Part shown: piece after piece, positions 38,375 to 48,523 of the stretch
Layout: the number at the start of each line of letters is the position of its first letter
Position numbering within the stretch: position 1 is the first letter of the stretch
NCBI GenBank assembly: GCA_051294375.1
Contig: CM119267.1
Location: forward strand, 3,336,192 to 3,400,191
Length of the DNA: 64,000 nt
Source of the DNA: Paraspadella gotoi
Lineage: Eukaryota > Chaetognatha
Reading direction: 5' to 3'
Position numbers and translations under genes: made by a program
Notes under the pieces: model-generated
The model's input: the letters and a program-made list of their open reading frames with translations, nothing else
Told to the model about the DNA's origin: nothing
Databases searched by the model: none

Positions 38375-38862
38375 TTTTAATTTTTAATAGATCTGTGAAA
38401 ATGAAAACTTTTATGAAAGTTTAGGTTTTTTTTTCTAAATTCGAAGGCGATGCCAAATTTAACAATTTTTAAGGAAATTAAACAAAACATTTTACGAGAA
38501 AATTTAGTTATCGTGGGCATCAAAATTGAATCGTCCATTTTGATCTCATTGACTCGAACGAAAATGCAGAATTTTTTCTGCAATTTTAAACAAACATCCC
38601 CAAAAACAACTTATTAAATTTTTTTTTTTAAATACAAAATTAATGATTTTTGTAACTTTATATCAACAATTTCCTATTAACTTTAACAACTTTTACAACT
38701 CGGGAATTAAAGCAAAACGGATAAAAACAAGTCGTTAAAGGACGAGCTCGCGTCCCTTAAACTTAAGCGAAAAAAAAAAAATGGATCGCATGAGAAGCGG
38801 AAATCCAAATTCGAGCCAAGCCCCACTTTTCTGTCTTTTTTTTCTCCCCTAAAACTCATAGA
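38375..38862. other. AT-rich spacer
   Basis: About 490 bp upstream of mL40 with no coding signal; contains the SR-factor 3' UTR and the mL40 promoter. Confidence 0.55.
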
Positions 38863-39372
38863 TCAACGAGAGCGAGAGCGAGACCTTTGCGGAGGAGGAT
38901 AATCACGCGGGGATCGAGAACGGTATCGGTCACGGGAACGGGATCGAGACCTTAAAAAAAAAATAAATAAATAAACATTTAATTTCGAGCGTCGATCATC
39001 GTACATGTGCGACGTTAACTCGAATTTCCTCACCTGGAATATCTCGCGCTTCTATAGGGGGACCTCCGCGGGGGGGACCTGCGCGGAGAATACCTCGGAG
39101 ATCGTCGTGGAGAGGGCGAACGACGCGGCGGGGGGCGGCCCCTGCCTCCTCCGCGACCTCCGCGCGAGATCTCCACACGTACGCGTCCGTTGCCGATGCG
39201 CGTCCCGTCCAGTTGGAAGACCGCGTCCTGGGCGTGCGCGGATCCTCGAACTCAACGAAGGCGAAACCGGGCGGGTTACGCGCGATCCAGACGAACCTGA
39301 TTGGAGGGGATGCGTGGATTATCGTCAGGATCGAGATAAGTACAGGAGGGAGGGAGGGAGGGGGGAGGGGGG

Positions 39373-39406
<34 letters not shown>

Positions 39407-39981
39407 GAGCGTGAATTCGGGAATTTCCGGTTCTGAAAATAACGCTAAAATATCGCCCAACCTCCAAACAAAATAAAAAAGCGGCCGTCATACCAGACTA
39501 GAAAGAGGAAGGAAAAACGCGATGCGTAGACATCGAAGAAGCCAGCACCGGAATAAGATATTCGGCGAACGCCAGTTTTAAAAACGAAGCTAATTTTTTT
39601 TTTAATTTTTTTTCCTCGTCGTTGAAGCTAAAAACGGCTACTTAAAAGTGAATTAAGATATGATATCTTTCAAAAAAAAAAGGGGGGGGCGGGAATCTCC
39701 GCCAGCTGCCTCGACGCTTCGACGAAGACGCCTCGGCGGAGTTGGGCCGCCGATCAATTAATTTTTTTTTTCTCTCTCCCCTGGCGAAGCGAAGATTATT
39801 TTTTTTTAAATTTTTTCTTGCGTGTAGCCAGGACGTTCGACGATCTCGTCGAGTTCGCCGGCACACGACGAGTTGCTTACTTGAGCGGGCCGATCTTGGA
39901 GAATGGCTCTTCCAGCTCCCTTTTGTCCACTCGAGGATCCAAGTCTCCCACGTAAACCTTAGATTCCGAGTTGCGCGACAT
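38863..39981 (-). CDS. SR splicing factor (SRSF3/7-like), apparent 1-bp frameshift in the RRM
   Basis: Exons 39981-39881, 39296-39034 and 38950-38863. The RRM begins [16 protein letters not shown] and has RNP1-type [14 protein letters not shown], as in SRSF3/SRSF7. The conserved [20 protein letters not shown] then continues in a different frame of the same exon, followed by a Gly/Arg hinge and RS tail ending RSRSRSR. Restoring phase needs one extra base near 39232-39240, where a family-typical Asp codon would start. With it, total length is 453 nt (150 residues) and all splice phases agree. Without it, exon 2 runs into unrelated sequence. It may be an assembly error or a broken allele. SR proteins define exons and regulate splicing. 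Confidence 0.85.
39343..39413. repeat. Purine-rich GGGA/GA microsatellite in SR-factor intron 1
   Basis: GGGAGGG repeats run into a (GA)n tract on the plus strand, inside the 584-bp intron. Confidence 0.9.
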
Positions 39982-40581
39982 CTTTTTTTTTCCCCGCCGT
40001 TTCCGGTGAATCGAGTCCGATTACGTTTGCGGCGCCGCTCTTTCCTCTCGGTTTATCGCCTACTCGTGACGAATTTAAACTTGAAGAGAAATCTATAAGC
40101 AGAAAAAAAAATCCGAATTAAAATAACTAAGTTTGAAAGAAGGAATTAATACGAAATAAATGATGTCATATGTAAGATGAATATGCGCGGATGAAGGATT
40201 AGCGAATTTCGATTCTCCAAAATTCTATTTTTAGTTCGCGTAGATGAAACACGTTTCGACGAATGATTTGGAAATTTTCGGCAAGCAGGTTTTAATCCTT
40301 GACTCTAGCCGGCCATTTATTGTTCAATGTTCAACCTTACACGATTTGATTAAGTTAGAATCCAAGTGATTTCTTTTTCCTTAACTGAAAAAAATTTAAT
40401 AAAACCAACAAATATAAAAACGGTCAATAAAAATTGTCGTTATATGTAAAAAGGTAAAAAAATATCACAGTCAACAATAGACCCGATTTATAATGAATTT
40501 CAAAAAGCACACCAAAAATACTCATGTATATAAATTCAAAATTATTTGTCTCACAAGGCAAACGTCCAGCCAAAGAGATCA
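39982..40581. other. Spacer between the SR factor and the ApoL-like gene
   Basis: About 600 bp, AT-rich, no coding signal; includes the SR-factor promoter and the 3' UTR of the ApoL-like gene. Confidence 0.5.
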
Positions 40582-41844
40582 TTAAAATCTATAGTTTCTT
40601 CTATTTCTTTGAACACACTCAATTCTCTTAGGCTTAAGACGAAAAAGAGACAAAGTAGCTGTTTGGGGATAACAAACTGAGCAGCTTTTGTTATCGCAGC
40701 CGAGATCAAAAGTACCACAAAAGTTTTTAAAAGCCATATGCTTAATCATTAAAAACAATTCAATGTTATTTAAATATGAAACTATCGAACGAGCCATGAC
40801 GTTGGTATTTCTCTTCATCTTTAAGATTTCCCAACATTTCTTTAAGGTCATGCCAGTGCCGACTAAGTTAAAAGTTCCATTGATGACTCCCAAGGCGTGA
40901 AAGGCCTTGAGTCCCAAACCCGTTAGCGAGATGGAGAGGTTGGCGATTTCCTCTTTCGAATATCTAACAGCGGCATTGGAGCCGTCTAAAACAAGAAGAC
41001 CAATTAGACCCAATGATGATTTGCGACAAACTCTTTAAACTCGTTACCTACGCAATCGCTGACCCCTTCGACGAAGTTGGCTAAATTATCTCTAATTGGC
41101 TCCAAAGCTTCGTCGAAGGCATTGGACATGCTTTGGCGGACGAGTGCGAGTGAGCCTCTGTTCATTATGCTTTTCAAAGCCTCTTCGTCAAAGTCTTCCG
41201 CAGGAAGTTCGTAGAGAATCCGCAACTCCCAGATTAAACGGTTCGAAAAAGTCTTTGGTACCATCTGAACAATTTTCTTCAACCAAAACATGGTTAGGAC
41301 TTGATAAATTTTTAAAAAAAGGTTCGCATCGGGTGTTTGGGGTTTGGAATCAGTGGCCCCGCCGACGGCTCCGGATGCGTCCTCGATTTCCGATTTCAAT
41401 AAAAGGCCGATATCGTTGACCAGAATTAACAATTCGTTAAGTTTATCGAGATCAATATGGACCTTCTCCATGCCGTCTGAAAATTCTTTCAGGGTACGCT
41501 TTCTGAGAAGTAACTTGGAAACCTTGGCGCCGTCTGCAAAGAGCAACGAGATGTTTGACTAAACACACAACATTAAATCCTGAAAAAAAAAAACTAACTC
41601 ACTTTCTATCACCAATCCACCGGCGGCGCCAATCAAACCAATCAAGCCCAAATGAGCTCCGGCAGCAGCGCCGACCGAGACTGTCACCACGCTTCCGGTG
41701 ATGCCTATTGAGCCACCAAGTGCAGAAACAGCGGTGGCGACTTTTTCTACCTTTTCATGATCGTCATTCTTCTTCTCTAACGAATCAACGACGGGCGGGT
41801 CCTTATCCTTTAAGAATTTAACATTTTTTACAATATGAAAAAGT
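40582..41844 (-). CDS. Apolipoprotein-L-like protein (5' end not found)
   Basis: Three exons (41844-41603, 41533-41048, 40985-40582) join in phase and end at 40582, giving ~377 residues. The first has a charged stretch, then a long Gly/Ala-rich hydrophobic hairpin (ALGGSIGITGSVVTVSVGAA, GLIGLIGAAGGLVIE), the hallmark of the ApoL membrane-addressing region. Amphipathic helices follow, then a second hydrophobic segment (AFHALGVINGTFNLVGTGM) and a Cys-rich tail (CDNKSCSVCYPQT). ApoL proteins insert in membranes or bind lipid, and some form ion channels. The first exon starts at an acceptor-like TTATTGCAG without an ATG, so a 5' exon is missing. Family assignment is by pattern, not by strong identity. 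Confidence 0.6.
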
Positions 41845-42507
41845 CTGCAATAAAAGTCTTGTGTCCTTTTACAACTAAATTGACTTATTTTAGATTTTGA
41901 TTAAATTAATTTTTCTCATGTATGGAAGCATTTTAATATTTATCAATATATAAGAAATAATTTATAAAAATTTTAAGAAATTTAAATATTTAAAAATTAT
42001 TATTATTATTATTATTATTAAAAATTCAAAAAGTTGTAATAATAACCTTATTTTAACGTTTCAAGCTCTATCAGAATCTGTTAAAAAAATTAAAATTTAT
42101 TAAAAACTTTTTATATTATATAGTATTTTGATAATATAAAATAGCTTTCCAATGCGTTTAACTATAAGATAAATCTTAATTTTTTTTATTTTCACAATCT
42201 TTAATAAACACATTAACAATATTTATACCGGACTTTTGTTAGTATGTTTCGCCTTTTTATCCTTCTTTTCGCATCGGAAACGTATATTTCCTTAAAAGCA
42301 CGGAACGTATCGCGGTTCCACTTTTTGACTTCCAGAAAAAACTTCTTTGTCAATCGGAAAATTTCAGGCGTAAATCAGAATTTGGGTCGTCCATTTCGAA
42401 GAGGGCCGAGCGAAGGAGAGGACAATGGAAAACTCGAAATAAAATAAAAAACTCAAAATTAAAAACAAAAAAAAAACTAAAAATCAAAATAAGAGAAAAC
42501 AAGGAGA
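41845..42507. other. AT-rich spacer with a short (ATT)n run
   Basis: Very AT-rich sequence including a (TTA)n tract at about 41997-42021. It may hide the missing first exon of the ApoL-like gene; nothing convincing is visible. Confidence 0.45.
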
Positions 42508-44424
42508 TCATGAAGCTCGTTTCTTCGGATCTTTGAGATGAAAATCTCTTCCGGGCAAAACGAGGAAAGAATCGTCGACGAAAGTCACCTCGCTCTCGAC
42601 GTGATAGAATTCCGAAAGAGAGTCTTTGAGTTTCGTCATCGAACAGAGTTTGAGTCCCTCGACGATTTGGTCGCCGAAGAAAGCCTCTTCGTCGGCGGAG
42701 AACCATCTACGCTCGATCCTCTTGATTCCTCTCTTTCGCAGTTTGTTGCCTTTGGAGAGCTTGAGGAGGGTGACGTGAGGCTGGAAATCTCTCGAGTCGG
42801 TCGGCGTCAATCCTCGTCGGGCGAAGGCGTCGACGAGGAGTTCGTTGAGGCGCCGCAATTCCTCGCGGCCTTGGTCCACTTTGGCAAAGAGAACGCCCTG
42901 ACGGAACGTACTGAGGCCTTTTAAAGAAAAGAAAGGGAGGCCCTTCGCGCGTCTCGCCTCCGAGGGTCGCCTTTCTTCTTCGTCGCTCTTCTCACCGAAG
43001 AAGAAGGAAGGAAATTTGCCGAGGATTTCCTCTTTGGTGTCTTCGAGAGCGAGACGAGCCTGGTGGTAAAAAAAGGAAGGAATAAGTCTTTTTTTTTTAA
43101 AAAAAATCCTTTTTCTCTCGAAATAACTTATTACAAAGTATAAAAAAATTGCATTTATTGATTGTAGCTAAGATGACAATCCTTACTGTACAGTGTACAC
43201 CATTTCTCAAAATATTTATCAAAACATTAATAAAAATTAAAATGAGAAATCGTCACCCGCGTCAACTGATCCTCGTCGTCGAGACGAAGAACGAGGAAAG
43301 TGATGTGAAGAGTTGGAAGCGCCACAAGAGCGGGGCGAGCCAACGGGCATTCCTCCATTATTCTCTCTTGTACGGCGCACAGGGCTACTTGAGGGACAAA
43401 GGAATCGTGTCAAAGATTTCCTGCCTCGCATCTCTCTATTACTCCTTTTAAGGTCATTTGGCAAATTTTTCGGCCAATTTTTTGATCGCTTGGTATTTTA
43501 TACTGGCCACTGCTTGAAAACTCAAATTTAGAGAGAGATTTCCGTGATTAAGGCAGTTTCAACTCAAATCTCATAGAATGTGTTTCGTCCGTTAGAAACC
43601 CAGTTTTACGAGTTTTTGATGTACATTTTTTACAAATAAAAGTTCAAATGTTTATTGCGACTTTTTTCTTCAGAACATCAGTGGAACTCATGTTAAACTC
43701 TTCGAACGGACGAAGCTAAAACCGTTCGTCTCCGTGAGCGTGAAGACAAAACTTCTTCACAAATGGGTTAAACGTGTGTGCTCTCTCTCTCTCTCTCTTT
43801 AATAAAGGATTTGATGAACTCACCTTCGTGAACCTGGGGCGAAGTGATTCGTACGCAGACAAAATAGTTGGGAAGCGGACGCGGTTCTTTCTTCGCCGGA
43901 CCCTCGACCGATCTCGGAAGCGCGTCCTCACCCGAAGCGTCGACGGCGGGAGCGCCTCGTCGCTTCTTTCTCTTTTCCTTTCGAGAGGGTCGGGCGGCGA
44001 CGTGGAGAGGATCGACGAGGACGGAAGAGCGATCGCCGAATTCCGAGGGAAGTTGGAGCGAATCGTCGACGCGGTTGTGGAGCGAAGAAGCGCCTTCGAC
44101 GATGCGGACGTCCAAAGATTGGTCGCTGGAGTTTAATGAATTCTGCAACTGAGGGGAATTCGAAATTTGGCTCACGATCCCCAAGTTGGGACCCAACGAG
44201 CAAGAAGCCTCGATGCCGACAGTTTGGATAGCGACTATGTCGGTCGAGTCGTCGGCCAAACCAGAGTCAAGTTCCACAGTTTGGTCGCGGGATTGCGAAG
44301 AGTTCTGCGATTGAAGAGATGAAGGAATTGCCGAGTTATTCAACCCTGGGGAAGACTCACGACTCGCGCCATTAACCGCCTTTCGTAATTTCGTCCCCGC
44401 CAAAGATTTGATGCAATTTCCCAT
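42508..44424 (-). CDS. AKAP7-like 2H phosphoesterase with an N-terminal lipidation motif
   Basis: Three exons (44424-43824, 43384-43257, 43059-42508) encode 426 residues in exact phase. The protein starts MGNCIKS, a likely myristoylation plus palmitoylation signal. A Ser/Gln-rich linker of ~160 residues leads to the 2H domain: PLPNYFVCVRITSPQVHEA, first catalytic motif HITF (~226), second motif HVTL in FQPHVTLLKLSKG (~347), then LCSMTKLKDSLSEFYHVESE. This matches the central domain of AKAP7, which binds AMP and in mammals degrades 2',5'-oligoadenylate. The C-terminal RII-binding helix of mammalian AKAP7 is absent; the protein ends LKDPKKRAS. PKA anchoring is therefore not supported. Confidence 0.85.
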
Positions 44425-45357
44425 TTTTTGCGACGTGTCATAGGAGTAAATAAAGAGAAATTCTCCTGACGTAAAGAAAAAACAAGGAGGCCATGAATGG
44501 AAGAGAGATTCCAGTTTTTTGTTCACTTATTTTCTCGGCGGAAAAATTCGAAATTGTTGGCGTCTCTTGGATTCGTCATGTTGAGGTTCAGATTTTGTTT
44601 CTCCAACTCGCGCGACATCTACGAAACGCTTCAATCTCAAATTACCAAGTGGATCACCCTGTGTTGGAGTGTAGATGAGCTAGTAATTTGTACACAGTGC
44701 GCACTTTTTATGGGCGGAAAATGCAATTTCAATAAAATTTTCAGCAATTTCTTCAACTTTTCCAAGGAGACTTAATTTCCTGGATCCTTAAAGATTAAGA
44801 AAATACAAATCAAATTGAAGAATTTTTTATCCGATGAATTGAATTCAAATGTCTTAACTAGAAGAGTAACAATGTAGCTGGTTTTAAAAAATACTCTAGC
44901 TCAAGCCGAAAATAATATATAATATCCTAATATCCTAAGCCAAGGTAACAAAGGCGATGATATTAAAATATTTAAGAAATAAAGTTTTTATTTTGCATCA
45001 GGCCTGATTTATCTTTATCACTGAAAACAAAATATTCGTAAAAAGTGACTAATTCTTTAATCGGATTTAAAAAAAACAACAAACAAAACAAAACCACGCA
45101 AACATAAATGGGCACGAAGCAATGAAACTAACTAAAACAAAAATAATACCTATAACAGCAATGAAACGTAAAAAAAGTATAAAAATAGAAAAATCTATAA
45201 ATCATAAACTTAAGATTCTCAATGGGTCACGTATTGTTTCAAAAAATGATCCAACAATATAACGGTTTTATAATATCCTAAAATTGTTTTTAGCACCAGT
45301 TTTTATTCACTTCTTCAGAGATTGACGGTTAATATTTTTTAAAGCGAATCCCGAAGT
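44425..45357. other. AT-rich spacer
   Basis: About 930 bp with no coding signal on either strand; contains the AKAP7-like promoter and the FKBP gene 3' UTR. Confidence 0.55.
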
Positions 45358-47518
45358 CTACAGTTCCAAGTGATCGTCGGTTTTGGGACCTGTAAACTCT
45401 TCATAGGATATCGCTTTATCTTGATTCACATCCTCGCTAGAGAAAATGGCTTGCATAGCTCCGTAATGATTTTGATCATCATGAGCAAGATGTTGTCCTG
45501 TTTAAAAATCGAATCATGCTGAAATTGCTAATAGTAATACTCATATCAACAGAAAAACTTAATTCTGTACTCTATTACTTAACCTTGTTTGACTAATTCA
45601 TTTTTGACATATTCTGAAAGCTCTTGGTACGTCAGTGACTGATCCCCGTTACTGTCAACGGCGCGAAAGACGTTTTTTGGTGGAAGCCAAGGATTCTCTT
45701 CGGCAATTTCAAGAATCTGCATAGATGAAAAAGAACAAAAATACTTTTAACAAATTTACTTTAAATTTGTACCGGACATCGGAGACCAAGTATGATAACG
45801 GATACTCTGAAGCAGAAAATACATACAAAAATATGCAGGTACCTGAACGTCGTATACGACGGTTGCATTGCCGGGAATGGTTCCATCGATGGACCCGGTT
45901 TTGCCAAAACCAGTTTCCGGTGGAATGATGATCCTCCTCCCTTCTCCGATGCATGTGCCAATGACTCCGTCAACGAGTCCTTTGATGACGCTCCCATCTC
46001 CGACCTGGAAAACAAAGTCGGAATTAGAATTAAATGGAATTTGAAAGGAAAATCTGACACGGCTCGGTATTACTATATTCCATTTCTCGCCTTGTAGCGA
46101 AGATATCCCGACTTGTGATCGCTTTTAGAGAATATTTTCCAGTCGTCTTGCGCAAACCAAGCGTAGTAAACGAGGGCGATGAAGTTCCCGTCTTGAACTT
46201 TCGTCCAACAATCGTCGCTCACCTTTGAAGCCAGAGTATTATTAAAGATAAATTTGAAGTATTGGAGCCAAAAATAAAAAAAGGAATCCGACACCAACCA
46301 ACGTGGTCTCCGTGGCAAGTTCTCCAGGAGGTGACCATCGATAGACTCGTTGCGTTTCGCCATCTTCCACTTCCAACAGCGTCACGTCGAAAATGATTCT
46401 GCCACCGCCTGGGATTTTGATGGCGCCGTCGCGTTTAACTCCTGGTGAAGAATATCCAAGTAATGATTGCAAACGCTGTTGTTTTACTATGTACGTACTA
46501 CATACCCGATACCAGGCACCCTCCCCTCCCTTCCCCTTCACTCGCCTTCGTCCTGGTAACCCAAGTGCGGGGGAACGACGAGCCGGAATCTCTCGCCGAC
46601 GCAGGCTCGGTGGAGTCCGTGCTCGACACCGGGAATGACGGAGCGTTGGCCCGTGGTGAACTGGTAGGGCTGCCCGCGATCGTAGCTCGAGTCGAAGACG
46701 GACATGTCGTGCTCGTTGTAACCCACGTAGTGATAGACGACGCGATCGCCCGAGTGCACGCGCTTTCGATCGCAATCGCCCTCGCGATCGATCCGTTTTT
46801 CCAAGCGCCGACGGTAGTAGCCGCCTGAAGAGGGAACGTGCGAAAATAATCTTAGAGTTTTAGATGGAATAGCGGCAATTGTATTTTTGAAAGCGTCCAA
46901 GAGACTCGCCGCTTTCCTACCTTTGATGAAGATCTCGAAAATGTCGATGTCGAAGGCGATTGTGGAATCGGGAGGAATGACGCCGTCGACCCCCTTAGAT
47001 CCGTAAGCGAGTTGAGGAGGGACGACGATCCTCCGCTTCTCGCCCACGCATGCGCCTTTCAGTCCTCGTTCCACGCCCGGGATCACGTGACCCCGCCCCA
47101 TCTGAACAAAAATTTTCCCCCGATTCTCAGTCGTCGGCGGCTTTTTTCTCTCTTTTTTTTTTCCTTTGTTCTTTTTTAAAAGAAAAATAACCTGAAACCT
47201 CCACGGAGATCCTCGGGCGAAACTTGTGTCGAAATCCTTGCCCGTTTCGGGGAAAAAGCCCCTGTAGAGGTAACCGACTTTCTCTCCCTCGCCTTCGATG
47301 GTTCTGTACGAATAAAAGGGCGTAGTTTCTTTGCATCGGGACCTCTCAGCCTTCGCGGCCTTGCAATGGGCTCACCTGGAACATTCCACGCTCGGTTCAA
47401 GAATCTCCACTACGACTCCTTCCTGTTCTCTTTTTTCCCGCTCATTTCCGAGCTCCTCTGAAATCGAGGTCAGAATGAGACCGAATATTAAAGTCAGAAA
47501 TTTAATCTTTGGTGGCAT
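45358..47518 (-). CDS. ER multi-domain FKBP peptidyl-prolyl isomerase with EF-hands
   Basis: Nine exons (47518-47376, 47303-47192, 47101-46921, 46824-46546, 46441-46299, 46222-46091, 46004-45843, 45716-45584, 45497-45358) give 474 residues. A signal peptide (MPPKIKFLTLIFGLILTSIS) is followed by three FKBP domains, e.g. VIPGVERGLKGACVGEKRRI, VIPGVEHGLHRACVGERFRL and VIKGLVDGVIGTCIGEGRRI. Two EF-hands come next (DSNGDQSLTYQEL, DVNQDKAISYEEF), and the C-terminus is DDHLEL, a KDEL-type ER-retention signal. The arrangement resembles FKBP9/FKBP10 with three instead of four domains; these fold procollagen and other secretory proteins. Two introns need GC donors (after 46546 and 46091) to preserve frame. 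Confidence 0.92.
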
Positions 47519-47956
47519 AACTGAAAAAAATAAGGAATCAAAATTTGTACGATCAGCGTTTGCGAATTGTTAATCATTAATGCATTAAAATAATTTATTT
47601 GATACGAGATACATTTCTAGCTAATTTAAATTTTAAGATTAATCCCGACATTACTAATGAAGAATTATATCTGGCTGAAAAAAGTTACTAACGAAAACAA
47701 ATTTCATTTTTTTAAAATGTAAAAATACTGACATTTTAATAAATTTCCATATTTAAAATTTATAAAGCAGTTATAAGCACGGTCATCAGCAACAAACCAT
47801 TGCCGCTATAAGATATGGAATGAATTAGATTTATATCACAGCGTCAAATTGTATTATTTAGTAGAACAAAAATCTACAATGAAGCAAAGAATAATAGTAA
47901 CTAAAATACTATCCCAAGGTATAATAAACAATTAAGTGAAGCGACAACGTTCCCCC

Positions 47957-48377
47957 TCATGGAATAACGTTGGTAATAAAAAGCCAAAGAAGAACAACGC
48001 CGAGGACGATCGTCACCGTGAAACCCAATCTCGCCGTAATCATGGCCCGATCCTCGAAAGAATCGCTCCGCTTTATATTTCCGTTTTTTCTCTCTTTTTT
48101 GGAGCGACACCAAAAGTAAAAAGGTATTGGAGCAATCAAGTTGAAAGTTGCGCAGAATAAAAAGAGTTTGTTTTTGCAGCAACTCGAGGAATCTTTTTCC
48201 TCCTCGGGTGGAGCGGTCGGCTCTAGTTTTCCGACTTCACCATCTGCGAAGGCTTCCTTGCCTGGGAATCCAAATTAAACATTAAAAATATGGTTTACCG
48301 ATATAGAAAAGGGTTTAATTATCCTTACCACGTGTTAAAAACCTAATACTACGTCTGTATTCGAACAGAGATGTCAT
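47957..48377 (-). CDS. Small protein with two predicted membrane segments
   Basis: Two exons (48377-48329, 48261-47957) encode 117 residues in phase. A basic N-terminus (MTSLFEYRRSIRFLTR) is followed by an acidic/Pro stretch, CCKNKLF, a hydrophobic segment (LFCATFNLIAPIPFYFWC), a Lys/Arg-rich loop (SKKERKNGNIKRSDSFEDR) and a second hydrophobic segment near the C-terminus (TVTIVLGVVLLWLFI) ending TNVIP. No family is recognised. The basic, Arg-rich start would suit mitochondrial import, but that is inference. The gene is supported by splice motifs, phase and composition. Confidence 0.6.
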
Positions 48378-48523
48378 TGAAAGTTCAAGACATACGGGTC
48401 AAAAACTTGATCAGTTTATAACCATTAGTTTGACAGTTGTAAAGTAAAAAAAAAATACATAAATAAAAATAAGCCAGGAGGGAAACAAATTATTCGATAA
48501 TCCAAAAAAAACGGCTAACCCAG

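Noticed and set aside
47343-47376. Ultra-short 33-nt intron in the FKBP gene
   Set aside because: An acceptor at 47303 (GTACAG) gives a normal ~70-nt intron and better matches the family spacing from Cys to the first FKBP strand.
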